From the NCBI RefSeq assembly GCF_012933365.1, contig NZ_JABBVZ010000006.1, positions 26,791 through 90,790 of the forward strand: a DNA stretch of 64,000 nt, read 5' to 3'. Of this stretch, positions 1-8,641 are shown piece by piece. Position numbers and translations under genes: made by a program. The notes beneath the pieces were generated by a model. It saw nothing but the letters and a program-made list of their open reading frames with translations, did not search any database and was not told the origin of the DNA. The DNA is from Sulfobacillus harzensis (GTDB lineage: Bacteria > Bacillota > Sulfobacillia > Sulfobacillales > Sulfobacillaceae). Positions within the stretch are counted from its first letter, which is position 1, and each line of letters opens with the position of its first letter.

Positions 1-1033
1 GTACATTGGTCCGCTCGCGATCCAGCTGCAAGGCCTGCTCCACGGCAAGATACTGCGCAGCAAATGCCTCATTAATTTCAATCCGACCGACTTCCCCCAG
101 CTCCAATCCGGCCCGTTCCAGAGCCTTCTGGGAGGCGGGCACCGGGCCAATTCCCATCACCGTGGGGTCGACACCGGCCACCGCATAGCTGACGATGCGG
201 GCCCACGGATGAAGACCATGGGCGCGCACAAAATCGCCGGTCGCGATGACCAGCATGGCCGCTCCATCGTTGATGCCGGAGGCATTGCCGGCAGTCACTG
301 TGCCGCCTTCCTGAAAAGCCGGTCGAAGCCGTGCCAAACCTTCCACGGTCGTGTCGGGGCGAATGTGTTCGTCCTGATCCACCACCTGCTCGCGCCCTTT
401 CACCGTCAGCTTTACCGGGACAATCTCATCTTGGAAGCGTCCGCTTTGGCGTGCCTCCGCCGCCCGGCGATGCGAGAGCGCGGCAAACGCATCCTGCGCG
501 TCCCGCGAAATCTCATATTGGCGCGCTAAATTCTCCGCCGTGAGCCCCATGCCTAATCCGCAACCCAAGTCGGTCAAGGTAGAGGTCAGGGTGTCGTCCA
601 GTTGCGGAGGGCCATTTTTAATTCCCCAGCGACTGTTCCGGAGCGCATAGGGAGCCTGGCTCATATTTTCTGTACCGCCAACCAAAGCAGCCTCACCATC
701 CCCCAAAATCAGCGACTGAGCCGCTGACACCACCGCTTGGAGACCCGATCCACATAAACGATTGACGGTAAGACTATCTGCCTCTATCGGCACCCCAGCA
801 TTCAATGCCACGTGGCGTGCCAAATACGCGAAATCAGGCGATGACGGCAAGACGCCGCCCACGACCGTCATATCAATCGCATCCGCCGGCACCCCAGCCA
901 GACGCAAGGCCCCTTCGGCTGCCACGGTGCCAAGTTTGACAGCGTCGATATCCTTCAAGCTCCCGCCATACGTGCCAAAGGGGGTCCGAGCTCCCCCAAG
1001 AATATAAATCTCCGTTGCGCGAGATGTGAGCAT
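1..1033 (-). CDS. Acetyl-CoA C-acyltransferase (thiolase), C-terminus beyond window
   Basis: Thiolase-family enzyme that condenses or cleaves acyl-CoA with acetyl-CoA in the cytoplasm. About 344 residues are visible and the reading frame runs off the left edge. The N-terminal active-site segment NRLCGSGLQA carries the nucleophilic cysteine near residue 89. GGTENMSQAPY, a GNASGINDGAA segment and the NEAFA motif follow in family order. The last cysteine/histidine motifs would lie outside the window. The ATG at 1033 is preceded by AAAGGATG. It diverges from a flavin reductase gene across a 95-base gap. Whether it works in beta-oxidation or acetoacetyl-CoA synthesis cannot be told here. Confidence 0.93.
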   Translation of the reverse strand, partial: MLTSRATEIYILGGARTPFGTYGGSLKDIDAVKLGTVAAEGALRLAGVPADAIDMTVVGGVLPSSPDFAYLARHVALNAGVPIEADSLTVNRLCGSGLQAVVSAAQSLILGDGEAALVGGTENMSQAPYALRNSRWGIKNGPPQLDDTLTSTLTDLGCGLGMGLTAENLARQYEISRDAQDAFAALSHRRAAEARQSGRFQDEIVPVKLTVKGREQVVDQDEHIRPDTTVEGLARLRPAFQEGGTVTAGNASGINDGAAMLVIATGDFVRAHGLHPWARIVSYAVAGVDPTVMGIGPVPASQKALERAGLELGEVGRIEINEAFAAQYLAVEQALQLDRERTNV

Positions 1034-1128
1034 GGTTTTCCATCCTTTCATTTCCACGCGGCCGTCATGACCCACGCCGACCGCTTCTTAACGATATGAT
1101 ATGATGTCACGAGAAACGAGGGACAAGG

Positions 1129-1626
1129 TTGGACGCCAAAATTTTTCGTGATACGCTGGCCCAATTCGCTACCGGCATTACCATTGTGATTAGCCAAAAT
1201 ATCGACCGCCACCTTCATGGCATGACCGTCAACTCTTTCACATCGGTATCGCTTCATCCGCCCTTGGTGCTGTTTTGTGCGGACAACCGCTCCGACACCT
1301 TCCGGGCCATTGAGGACTCCGGACACTTCACCGTCAGCATTCTCTCCGAAGAGCAGGAGGCCCTGAGCCAACGGTTCGCTTTACGCGGCCCACAAGAAGC
1401 TTTGTTCCAAAGCTTGACATTGGGCGAGAGCGTCTCCGGAATCCCCTATCTGGCGGATAGTCTCGCCTTCCTGGACTGCACGGTAGATCGGATTGTACCG
1501 GCCGGCGACCATCATCTGGTGCTAGGTCGGGTCGACGCGCTGAATCGGTTGGTTCCCGGACGGCCCCTGGTTTACTATCAAAGCCAATATCAACGCCTCG
1601 ACGCTATCCCCGAGCCACAGGATTAG
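1129..1626 (+). CDS. Flavin reductase-like, FMN-binding domain protein
   Basis: A 165-residue single-domain protein of the HpaC/flavin reductase family. Members bind FMN and often supply reduced flavin to a partner monooxygenase. The opening ATGITIV segment, the GMTVNSFTSVSLHPPLVLF stretch and the closing GRV...PLVYY region fit the split-barrel fold. The TTG start at 1129 follows GAGGGACAAGG. It lies divergent to the thiolase and its last 23 bases overlap, tail to tail, a small minus-strand gene. A physiological partner is not evident nearby, although the nitronate monooxygenase-like gene at 2531-3490 is also a flavoprotein. Confidence 0.85.
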   Translation: MDAKIFRDTLAQFATGITIVISQNIDRHLHGMTVNSFTSVSLHPPLVLFCADNRSDTFRAIEDSGHFTVSILSEEQEALSQRFALRGPQEALFQSLTLGESVSGIPYLADSLAFLDCTVDRIVPAGDHHLVLGRVDALNRLVPGRPLVYYQSQYQRLDAIPEPQD

Positions 1627-1888
1627 GGGGCAACCCCTCGACGTCCCCATCATCGACGCTGAAGCCCCCTAAAAGCTTTTTCTCGCCGTGCCGGGCGATA
1701 TGACGCCAAACGGCCGCGTGAACAATCGGCTTTAATTTTTGGGGACGGTACACGGTGTAGCCCAAACTCCGCAAAAGCGCTTTAGAGAAGCGGATGGGGC
1801 AATGCAAAAAGTCGACGGTGGTGTTGACCAGCACCACCTCGGGATCCGATCGGTCCACGCTTATAATCACGATGTCCTTGTCGGTCAT
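1604..1888 (-). CDS. Small hypothetical protein downstream of gmk
   Basis: A 94-residue protein that I do not recognise. It starts MTDKDIVIISVDRSDPEVVL, has one cysteine in FLHCPIRF, and a basic central part (YRPQKLKP) followed by an acidic tail. The start is well supported by GAGGAGGTAGCCG directly before ATG. It is the last gene of a minus-strand run HIT - monooxygenase-like - gmk - this gene, 22 bases after the gmk stop, so it is probably co-transcribed. The position after gmk is where many Firmicutes keep rpoZ, but the sequence does not resemble the omega subunit. Its 3' end overlaps the convergent flavin reductase gene. Confidence 0.6.
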   Translation of the reverse strand: MTDKDIVIISVDRSDPEVVLVNTTVDFLHCPIRFSKALLRSLGYTVYRPQKLKPIVHAAVWRHIARHGEKKLLGGFSVDDGDVEGLPPNPVARG

Positions 1889-1910
1889 CGGCTACCTCCT
1901 CAGTTCCCGC

Positions 1911-2564
1911 CTAGGGATGCGCTTTCAGATCACTCAGCATGGCGGTCAAATCCAGTTGTCCGAGACGACGATGCCGTTCCGCCTGAATGATGGTTTCAAT
2001 TCGGTCCACGCAATCGTTGAGGTCGTCATTTTTTACAATGTAATCATAGGATTGGGCATGACGCACCTGCTCGATGGCATTGTCAAGCCGCGCCGACAGG
2101 TTGTCCACTTCTGAACGCTTTAAAATCCGCCGCTTCAGTTCCTCAAGACTTGGGGGCAAGAGAAAGATAGCGACTACGCGGCGGTGACGCGCCGTGTACT
2201 TGAGCCGACCCTTGTAATCCAATTCGATGATGCCGTCGTGATCGGGGACAAACAGCTCTTTGGGCGAGCCATAATAGTGGTCGTGGTACACTTGCTCGTA
2301 TTCAAACAGTTCGTCGCGCTCAATGAGGCCATGAAAGGCCTCCACAGACACAAAGCGATAGTCGAATCCGTCCACTTCTCCCTCACGGGGCGCACGTGTC
2401 GTGTAGGTGACGACTTTCTTCAGATGGGGATCACGCTCCAGAAGACGGCGCATCACCGAGCCTTTGCCGGCCCCCGACGGTCCGGTAAACACAAACAGAA
2501 TTGGTTCCACAACGTCCCCCTTATTTGCTGTCATGGTCTGAACACTCGCTGTCCTTGCTGCCAT
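1911..2564 (-). CDS. gmk: Guanylate kinase
   Basis: Phosphorylates GMP (and dGMP) to GDP with ATP in purine nucleotide metabolism. The 217-residue protein has the P-loop GPSGAGKGSV about residue 29. It then has TTRAPREGEVDGFDYRFV, the GMP-binding segment typical of the family, and EYEQVYHDHYYGSP. The C-terminal R..R and YDYIVKNDD motif is complete. The N-terminus is roughly 15-20 residues longer than usual if the ATG at 2564 is used. This start has GGAGG ten bases upstream and overlaps the preceding gene by 34 bases. The alternative ATG at 2534 lacks a good ribosome site. Confidence 0.96.
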   Translation of the reverse strand: MAARTASVQTMTANKGDVVEPILFVFTGPSGAGKGSVMRRLLERDPHLKKVVTYTTRAPREGEVDGFDYRFVSVEAFHGLIERDELFEYEQVYHDHYYGSPKELFVPDHDGIIELDYKGRLKYTARHRRVVAIFLLPPSLEELKRRILKRSEVDNLSARLDNAIEQVRHAQSYDYIVKNDDLNDCVDRIETIIQAERHRRLGQLDLTAMLSDLKAHP

Positions 2565-3490
2565 GCGTCCAAAGCCTCCTGCTCCATGCGATCCATAAGT
2601 TCTGCTACCGGCACCACGTCTTGAATCAACCCGGTCACTTGTCCCGCCCAGACAAATCCGTCGTCCATTTCACCCAAGACGGCACTCCGGTAATTACGTT
2701 CTCCGGAAATCAACGGCAATAACTCCTCGACGGGAGACCCGTGCTGTTCACTTTCAACAATGCGGTCAACGTGGGGTGACGGAAGGGTACGGCCCGGGCG
2801 TCCCAGGGATCGTTCAATGATGGTGGTTTGATGAATGTCGTGGGCTAAAAGGGCCTGTTTGTAGTTTGGGTGGGCGATGCACTCTTCGGTGGCGACGAAC
2901 CGCGTGCCCATCTCGATGCCTTCCGCACCTAAAGCCAGGGCGGCGGCCAACTGCCGCCCGTCCCCGATGCCGCCCGAGGCCACCACCGGAATGTCCACGG
3001 CTTCAACCAGTCGCCGGGTGAGAACCATGGTGCCGACATCATCACGTCCCAGATGCCCGCCGCCTTCCACGCCCACACCAATCACCACCGAGGCACCCAA
3101 TGCGGCAGCCTTTTTGGCCGCCCGAACTCCTGCCACCAACACCATGAGTTTGGCTCCCGAAGCCAAAATGCGATCGACGTACGGGGCCGGGTTCCCACCC
3201 GTCAAGGAGACCACCGGCACTCCCATCTCCAGAGCCGCGGCCAGCAAGTCGTCGATCGGCCGATGGCCGATGGCGAAGTTGATTCCAAACGGGTGCGAGG
3301 TTAGTTGACGCACCCGCCGAATCTCGTCCCGCATCTCGTCCGGGCCCTCTAAGGTGGTGGCGGTCACCTGCCCCAACCCCCCCGCATTAGAGACCGCCGC
3401 AGCCAACTCTGCCCGGGCTAAATAGGCAAGTCCACCTTGGATGATGGGGCGACGCAAGCCCAAGAGGTCGGTCAGCCGGGTGCGCATCAC
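2531..3490 (-). CDS. Nitronate monooxygenase / FabK-like FMN TIM-barrel enzyme
   Basis: A 319-residue member of the 2-nitropropane dioxygenase/enoyl-ACP reductase II family, with an FMN-binding TIM barrel. Visible signatures are RRPIIQGGLAYLARAELA at the N-terminus, SNAGGLGQVTA, EGGGHLGRDD around the active-site histidine, and VVASGGIGDGRQLAAALALGA with the phosphate-binding glycines. The start is GTG at 3490, or ATG at 3487 in a TGATG overlap with the HIT gene stop. GGGAGG lies upstream. Function could be detoxification of alkyl nitronates or fatty-acid enoyl reduction. The family does not separate the two by eye, and no fatty acid synthesis genes are adjacent. Confidence 0.85.
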   Translation of the reverse strand: MMRTRLTDLLGLRRPIIQGGLAYLARAELAAAVSNAGGLGQVTATTLEGPDEMRDEIRRVRQLTSHPFGINFAIGHRPIDDLLAAALEMGVPVVSLTGGNPAPYVDRILASGAKLMVLVAGVRAAKKAAALGASVVIGVGVEGGGHLGRDDVGTMVLTRRLVEAVDIPVVASGGIGDGRQLAAALALGAEGIEMGTRFVATEECIAHPNYKQALLAHDIHQTTIIERSLGRPGRTLPSPHVDRIVESEQHGSPVEELLPLISGERNYRSAVLGEMDDGFVWAGQVTGLIQDVVPVAELMDRMEQEALDAWQQGQRVFRP

Positions 3491-3882
3491 CGGCCCAAAA
3501 CCTCCCGAATCTCGGCCGCCATGGCCGCCAACTCTTCAGGGGAGGCCGCAGCCTGGCGGGAAAAGTCGAGATCTCGCATGCTGTCGGCAGGAATGAGGTG
3601 CAGATGGGCGTGGGGCACGTCAAAACCCGCCACCGCAGCGCCCACGCGCTCCGCTCCGGTCACTTCCTGGATGGCCAGAGCAATGGGCTTGGCGAAACGC
3701 ATAATATCCGCCAAAATCCCGTCATCTAATCGAAAAAACTGATCCACTTCCATTTTCGGAACCACCAAGGTATGTCCCGGCCGGATCGGACGGATATCCA
3801 AAAATGCGAGAAACGCCTCACTTTCGGCCACGCGGTGGCTGGGTATTTCCCCTCGAATGATGCGTGTAAAAATTGACGGCAA
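3487..3882 (-). CDS. HIT family nucleotide hydrolase
   Basis: A 131-residue histidine-triad protein. It opens SIFTRIIRGEIPSHRVAESE, as in Hint-type purine nucleoside phosphoramidases. It has RPIRPGHTLVVPK in the middle and the catalytic triad HAHLHLIP near residue 95. The start is TTG at 3882, placed eight bases after GGAGG. It heads the minus-strand operon with the monooxygenase-like gene, gmk and a small hypothetical, and is divergent from the lut operon. A TATACT box at about 3918-3923, read on the minus strand, is a plausible -10 element. The physiological substrate of such proteins is usually unknown. Confidence 0.92.
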   Translation of the reverse strand: MPSIFTRIIRGEIPSHRVAESEAFLAFLDIRPIRPGHTLVVPKMEVDQFFRLDDGILADIMRFAKPIALAIQEVTGAERVGAAVAGFDVPHAHLHLIPADSMRDLDFSRQAAASPEELAAMAAEIREVLGR

Positions 3883-4003
3883 TGCACACCCCTCCGGGTC
3901 AGCTTATCCCTTTTTCTTAGTATACCGCCGCCCATGGCCAAGAAAAAGGATTTCGCGGTTAGCCGAGGAATATGTCTAGAAAAAGGGATGGGAGGGATCC
4001 CGC

Positions 4004-6055
4004 ATGTATGACCACAGTGAGCGCATTGCTCGGGCGCTCAGCCAGCAGTCCGTCCGCGAGGCCCGTCGTGCCGGCACCCAGGGTATTCGTCAGCGCGCCC
4101 CCGAAGTGTTAAAACGTTTCCCGAATCTGCAGGATCGCGTTCGAAAGACGAAGGAGAATGCACTCCTTCACCTGTCCGATTTGTTAAAGGAAACGGAAAA
4201 TCATCTGTTGGCCCGCGGGTTTCACGTGTTTCGCGCCAAGAACGGCGAGGAGGCTGCACGCTATATTCTCGAGCGCATTCCCGAGAACAGCCTCGTGATC
4301 AAGTCTAAGTCCAATCTAGCCAAAGAGATTCATTTGCCGGACGCGCTTGCCCAAGCCGGACACCGGATCGTGGAAACCGACCTGGGCGATCACATTAACC
4401 AGTTGCTGGGGCGACGCTCAGGCCATGTGCTGATGCCCGCGCTGGGCGTTGACATCCCCACCATCCAGTCGACTTTTCAATCCCGATATCAAGAACCGGA
4501 CTTGGGATCGGAGCCGGAGGAACTGGTCGGCGCGGCCCGCCGCCACCTGCGCTCCATCTTGGAGACGGCCAATGTCTCCATCAGCGGCGCCAATGCCGTT
4601 ACCGCCGAGGGTGAAGTGGTACTGATGGAAAACGAGGGCAATATCCGGGCTGTGACCAGCCTGCCGGCCCAACATTTTGTGGTGGCCGGCATCAACAAAA
4701 TTGTGCCATCCTTGGAAGACGGCCTGGCTGTCGTCCAGGCGGCCTCGGTGTTCGGGGTGGGCCAAGACTTCGGCAACTACTGCACCGTGTTGGCCGGTCC
4801 CGGGCGCGATTTCGGCCCCGAAGTTCACGTGCTTTTAGTCGATGGCGGTCGTTCAGACGCCATTCAGCAAGAACCCGAACCCTTCTATTGCATTAATTGT
4901 GGTTCGTGCCTGAATGTCTGCCCCGTGTTCGCTGAATTGGGCGAAGCCTACGGCGGAGAGCGCATTGGCGGCATTGGCATCATGCAGACATTTCTCCTCG
5001 ACGGGGCGGAACGTGCAACCCAAGATGGGCTGGATCTATGCCTGGGGTGTCAACGCTGTATTCCCGCCTGCCCCGTGCGCATCGACACCCCCACAATCAC
5101 CAACCGCATGAAAGCTGCACGGCCCGTCCAACCCAACGCCAAATTGCGCCGGCGTTTCCTGCAGTTAGTTCTATCCCAGGGCGAACTACGCTGGTCCCGC
5201 CACTTATTCCAGGCCAGCGCCGCGTTAGGCATAAGCCGCCGGTGGCATCGTCGCGGGAAGATGGCTCGGGACTTCGCCCCGGTACCGGATGCTGCCCCTC
5301 CTATTCGCCCCGGCAGCGTCTTCCCCGCCCGCGGGGAAGAGCGCGGATCGGTTTGGCTTTTCCCGGGCTGTGTTATGGACGCATGGTACGCCGGCATTCA
5401 TTGGGATACCATTCGCGTATTGACCGAAAACGGATTTCACGTACGGGTGCCTGAATCCAAAGCGTGTTGCGGAGCGCTGCACGAACATGCAGGGATGCCC
5501 GATCCCGTCCCAACGCTTTTGGACCAAAATACAACGGCTTTTCCCGGCACGGATCCCATCATTCTCAACGCAGCCGGCTGCGGTGCTTTTTTGAAGCAGC
5601 ACCCCAATCCGCTCACGCCGCGCATTCGCGACCTGAGCGAATTTCTTCTTGAGGTCGGCATAAGACCACCCGTGCGCCCTTCGCGGCCGAAAAAGGTATC
5701 GGTTCACCTGCCATGCCATCTGGCCTATGCGCAGGGCATTGATACGGCCCCCCAGAGACTCCTGGAGATAGCAGGCTATCAAGTGTTGGATGCGTTCGAG
5801 CGCGAAGCCTGCTGCGGATCAGCCGGAACCTACAATCTTGAATATCCCGACATCGCCTGGCGGCTTGCACGCGAAAAAGCTGAGGATCTGGACCGCCCGG
5901 CGCCTGATGTCATTTGTACCGCCAATCCCGGATGCCTAATGCAAATACGGGCCGGCGTGGAAGCGCTCGATCGCCGTACCCCGGTTGAACATCTGGCCAC
6001 ACTGTTGGCGACAGCATATCGGGAGGAGGGGAGCCATGACGGAGCATCTTATTGA
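4004..6055 (+). CDS. Fused LutB-LutA iron-sulfur lactate/glycolate oxidation protein
   Basis: A 683-residue protein that joins two usually separate subunits of the LutABC L-lactate oxidation complex. Residues about 60-290 form a LUD/LutB domain. Two ferredoxin-type clusters follow: CINCGSCLNVCPV near 296 and CLGCQRCIPACPV near 347. The C-terminal third has two cysteine-rich CCG domains (PGCVMDAWYAG and ACCGALHEH near 453-488, then LPCHLAYAQG and ACCGSAGTYN near 570-604), which is the LutA architecture. The ATG at 4004 follows ATGGGAGGGATCCCGC. The lutC gene begins inside its 3' end. Electron acceptor and exact substrate (lactate or glycolate) are not shown by the sequence. Confidence 0.85.
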   Translation: MYDHSERIARALSQQSVREARRAGTQGIRQRAPEVLKRFPNLQDRVRKTKENALLHLSDLLKETENHLLARGFHVFRAKNGEEAARYILERIPENSLVIKSKSNLAKEIHLPDALAQAGHRIVETDLGDHINQLLGRRSGHVLMPALGVDIPTIQSTFQSRYQEPDLGSEPEELVGAARRHLRSILETANVSISGANAVTAEGEVVLMENEGNIRAVTSLPAQHFVVAGINKIVPSLEDGLAVVQAASVFGVGQDFGNYCTVLAGPGRDFGPEVHVLLVDGGRSDAIQQEPEPFYCINCGSCLNVCPVFAELGEAYGGERIGGIGIMQTFLLDGAERATQDGLDLCLGCQRCIPACPVRIDTPTITNRMKAARPVQPNAKLRRRFLQLVLSQGELRWSRHLFQASAALGISRRWHRRGKMARDFAPVPDAAPPIRPGSVFPARGEERGSVWLFPGCVMDAWYAGIHWDTIRVLTENGFHVRVPESKACCGALHEHAGMPDPVPTLLDQNTTAFPGTDPIILNAAGCGAFLKQHPNPLTPRIRDLSEFLLEVGIRPPVRPSRPKKVSVHLPCHLAYAQGIDTAPQRLLEIAGYQVLDAFEREACCGSAGTYNLEYPDIAWRLAREKAEDLDRPAPDVICTANPGCLMQIRAGVEALDRRTPVEHLATLLATAYREEGSHDGASY

Positions 6056-6581
6056 GCGGCTGAATCAAAAAGGCTTTCATGTGCGCCGAATCCAGTCGCC
6101 GATAGATTTTTTAAAAGCTTGGAACACCGTGGTTAGGGATGTGTCCGGCCCCATCGTGGTCCTGTCCGATCCCATCACCAACCTGTGGTTGGACCGGTAT
6201 GACAATGTCACCTGGGTCCCCGAGGATGCCGGGCGCGATGTGGTCTTTCGGGCAGCGCTGGGATTTACCGGGGTCAGCTTTGCACTGGCGGACACCGGAA
6301 CCGTGATGCTGGCTGAAGACAGCGGCTACGCGCGGTTGGTATCCAATATGGTTCCCCGCCATATTGCGCTTATTCCCGAAAACCGGATCGCGGCCAACTG
6401 GCAGGAGGCGGTTTCGCGTTTGAGACAGGAATCCTCTCACCTGCCACGCATTTTGTCCTTCATCTCCGGCCCCAGCCAGACGGCCGATATTCAAGGGACC
6501 TTGATTCGTGGCATGCACGGCCCCATTCACGTGGAGGCATGGCTGGTACCGCCGGTTTCCGGCGCTTCAACACTCACATAG
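6036..6581 (+). CDS. lutC: LutC/LUD-domain lactate utilization protein
   Basis: A 181-residue LUD-domain protein, the third component of lactate utilization. The family signature appears as LGFTGVSFALADTGTVMLAEDSG followed by RLVSNMVPRHIALIPENRI, matching the usual adenine- or substrate-binding core. The ATG at 6036 sits after GGGAGGAGGGGAGCC and overlaps the fused LutBA gene by 20 bases, so the two are translationally coupled. Together they complete a minimal Lut system. No FadR/GntR-type LutR regulator or lactate permease is next to it. Confidence 0.85.
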   Translation: MTEHLIERLNQKGFHVRRIQSPIDFLKAWNTVVRDVSGPIVVLSDPITNLWLDRYDNVTWVPEDAGRDVVFRAALGFTGVSFALADTGTVMLAEDSGYARLVSNMVPRHIALIPENRIAANWQEAVSRLRQESSHLPRILSFISGPSQTADIQGTLIRGMHGPIHVEAWLVPPVSGASTLT

Positions 6582-6622
6582 AGGATCTTCCGGGGGGCAT
6601 GCTAACCGCGGAGGTGGTCTCA

Positions 6623-6877
6623 TTGGCTCGAGCTACAGTGGCGATTGAGGGGCAGTTGTCCCCGTATAGCCGGCTACTCCAAGAAGCCGGCTATGACGTC
6701 ATTCCCTTGAACGACCAGGCGCTCCATCGCGCTCAGGCAATTGTCGTGCAAGGTACGGACAACAATTTCTTGGGGATGGAAGACCCCCTTTCCAAGGCAC
6801 CCGTCATCAATGCCGACGGGATGACCCCGAACCAGGTGTTGGATGCGGTTTCCCGTCGTGCGCTGGCTCGCGGTTAG
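6623..6877 (+). CDS. YkuS/UPF0180 family small protein
   Basis: An 84-residue protein resembling Bacillus YkuS (UPF0180). It opens MARATVAIEGQLS, has EAGYDVIPLN, then AIVVQGTDNNFLGMED, and ends with a PVINADGMTPNQVLDAVSRR segment. The function of the family is not established. I chose the TTG at 6623 because GCGGAGG lies eight bases upstream and the resulting N-terminus aligns with the family. The same frame remains open to 6539 inside lutC, but that would add 28 unrelated residues. A rho-independent terminator follows immediately, so this is the last gene of the lut transcript. Confidence 0.75.
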   Translation: MARATVAIEGQLSPYSRLLQEAGYDVIPLNDQALHRAQAIVVQGTDNNFLGMEDPLSKAPVINADGMTPNQVLDAVSRRALARG

Positions 6878-6893
6878 GGATTCCTCCAAGGAG

Positions 6894-6922
6894 GCGACCC
6901 GCTTTCGGGTCGTCTTTCCTTT
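6894..6922 (+). terminator. Rho-independent terminator after lut operon
   Basis: GCGACCC and GGGTCGT form a short GC-rich hairpin with a small loop, followed by CTTTCCTTTTG. It lies 16 bases after the YkuS-family stop. Confidence 0.75.
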
Positions 6923-7008
6923 TGTCCTTCCGGGGCAAGCCTTGGAAAGATTGACCGCTAAGCGATTCCCCCAAAAAGCCTATAATTGGACCAAGGCAGA
7001 AAGGCGGG

Positions 7009-8070
7009 ATGTCGGACATGCTTATGGGTACGGGTCAGCAAGCCCCTGCGAACACGCTCGCTTTGTTTTACGTCATCAATTTGGTCATCGCATTAGGGGT
7101 GCTGGTTTTGGGCGGCACTTTCCTGGCCAAGCGCTGGCACGGCCTTCGTAATCTTCCCGAATCCCCGGCTCGGACCATCCTGGCCGTAGGATTGGCAGGA
7201 CTTTGGATTCTCGACGGCTTGCTGCAAGCCCAACCACTCATGGCCACCGCCTTCATTTCGGAACTCGTCGCGCCCGCGGCCCAGGAACAACCGAGGATCC
7301 TTTATGAGCTTATGCATTTCGGTATGCACATATGGAATCAGCACCCCATCAGTTGGGACATCGTCGCCATTTGGGTTCAAATCGGAATTGGGCTAGCCAT
7401 CTTGTTGGGTTCGGAGCGGCGCGGCCGTCGGGTTGGTCTTCTCTTGTCCATCGTCTGGTCCTTAGTCGTCTGGGTTTTTGGAGAAGGGTTGGGATCTCTT
7501 TTTTCCGGCGGCAGCATGCTCTTAGGGAGTCCCGGTTCCGCCCCGCTGTACACGCTCGCCGCAGTCGCTCTTCTCATCCCTTCGGGCGCATGGCCAGCAC
7601 GCGTCAAGTGCCGTCTCGTAAGAGCCAGCATGATCTTGCTTTGGCTGTTGTCCGCGTTCCTTCAAGCCTGGCCTCCCAACCAGTGGTGGTCTGCCAGGCA
7701 GCTTTTCGGCTACTTTCACAGTCAAGCGTCCATGCCGGAGCCGGCCGCCATTTCGGCTCCCATCTACGCGGTCGCTCATCTCGCCCAGGCGCATCCGGTT
7801 TTCACAAATGGCGTATTAACCGCTCTATTCCTCGCGATTGCAGCACTTTGGGCATTCAACCGAACGCTTCATGCCGCCTGGCTTTCCACCACCATTGTGA
7901 GCTTCCTGGTGTGGTGGCTGGGTCAAGATTTTGGGGTGTTTGGCGGCATGGGCACGGATCCCAATACCGCGGCCCTCATTCTCTTAGCTTTAGCGGTCAT
8001 GCGATGGAGCCCCCTGACAAGGACGGCGAAGCCATCTCCCCGTCCTACCTATCAGTCCTCCGCCTCCTAA
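7009..8070 (+). CDS. Polytopic membrane protein, function unknown
   Basis: A 353-residue integral membrane protein that I cannot assign to a named family. About nine hydrophobic spans are visible, roughly at residues 18-37, 57-74, 115-135, 143-160, 178-195, 206-221, 263-283, 289-308 and 318-331. The loops carry a conserved-looking GEGLGSLFSGG and a WWLGQDFGVFGG segment rich in glycine and aromatics. A consensus TATAAT box at 6981-6986 lies 22 bases before the ATG and suggests its own promoter, though no clear -35 hexamer is found at standard spacing. The 3' end touches the convergent glucosaminidase-like gene. Confidence 0.75.
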   Translation: MSDMLMGTGQQAPANTLALFYVINLVIALGVLVLGGTFLAKRWHGLRNLPESPARTILAVGLAGLWILDGLLQAQPLMATAFISELVAPAAQEQPRILYELMHFGMHIWNQHPISWDIVAIWVQIGIGLAILLGSERRGRRVGLLLSIVWSLVVWVFGEGLGSLFSGGSMLLGSPGSAPLYTLAAVALLIPSGAWPARVKCRLVRASMILLWLLSAFLQAWPPNQWWSARQLFGYFHSQASMPEPAAISAPIYAVAHLAQAHPVFTNGVLTALFLAIAALWAFNRTLHAAWLSTTIVSFLVWWLGQDFGVFGGMGTDPNTAALILLALAVMRWSPLTRTAKPSPRPTYQSSAS

Positions 8071-8543
8071 CGCTCGGGGTGATTGATGGCCGATCGCATC
8101 AACGACAAAATCTCTCCCATGGCACGCTGCCAATGGGCCGGATATCCGTCAATCCAATGGGCAGCCCACCCCGCCAGCGTGCATCCGCGGCCTTGGGCGT
8201 AATATGTACCGCCCGGGGAAAAGTAGTGTGTCGCCATGTCCTCTAGGGGAATGCGGATGCCGTCTTCATCCGACTCGAAGGTATGCGCTTGGTTTGGATC
8301 CTGGAAGTAAGCCTGATATCCGTACCAATTGTGACGGTTTCGCGCGAAACCGGACGTGCCCCATCCGGTCTCCAAAATAGCCTCCGCGAGTGCAAAGGCG
8401 GGGTCAATGTTAAGGGCGACCGCTTGGTCGAAAATCGTTCCAGCTACCGCTCCAATGGGTCGGGTGGACGTAAAGGCCAACGCTTGGCCGCGCGTAATGC
8501 GGCGCACGCCGGTAATGCGCGACTGACCATCTAGCGTTTCCAT
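8067..8543 (-). CDS. Glucosaminidase-like (lysozyme fold) protein
   Basis: A 158-residue protein with a mannosyl-glycoprotein endo-beta-N-acetylglucosaminidase/lysozyme-like domain. The signature is ALAEAILETGWGTSGFARN, with the likely catalytic glutamate in AILETGW, followed by RHNWYGYQAY and a tail rich in tryptophan and tyrosine. No signal peptide is visible, so it may be a mother-cell or spore protein or be released by lysis. AAAGGAGGAGCACC precedes the ATG very clearly. It is the gene after the interrupted GH18 gene on the same strand, about 100 bases further, and both act on peptidoglycan. A link to spore cortex or cell wall turnover is inferred from this pairing. Confidence 0.75.
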   Translation of the reverse strand: METLDGQSRITGVRRITRGQALAFTSTRPIGAVAGTIFDQAVALNIDPAFALAEAILETGWGTSGFARNRHNWYGYQAYFQDPNQAHTFESDEDGIRIPLEDMATHYFSPGGTYYAQGRGCTLAGWAAHWIDGYPAHWQRAMGEILSLMRSAINHPER

Positions 8544-8641
8544 GGTGCTCCTCCTTTTGTTTCGTCAGGAGTACCATATGGGAGTTTATGGAAGTGCGTG
8601 ACAAAGGGGCGGCCGACAGGCTGCCCCCTCTTCGTGGACAA

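Noticed and set aside
5225..5782. Minus-strand open frame of 185 codons inside the fused Lut gene
   Set aside because: It lies fully within a clear iron-sulfur protein gene, has no family match and no ribosome site; it is a shadow.
7332..8246. Plus-strand open frame of 304 codons overlapping the membrane protein
   Set aside because: Arginine- and serine-rich shadow of the membrane protein frame; no domain and no start site.
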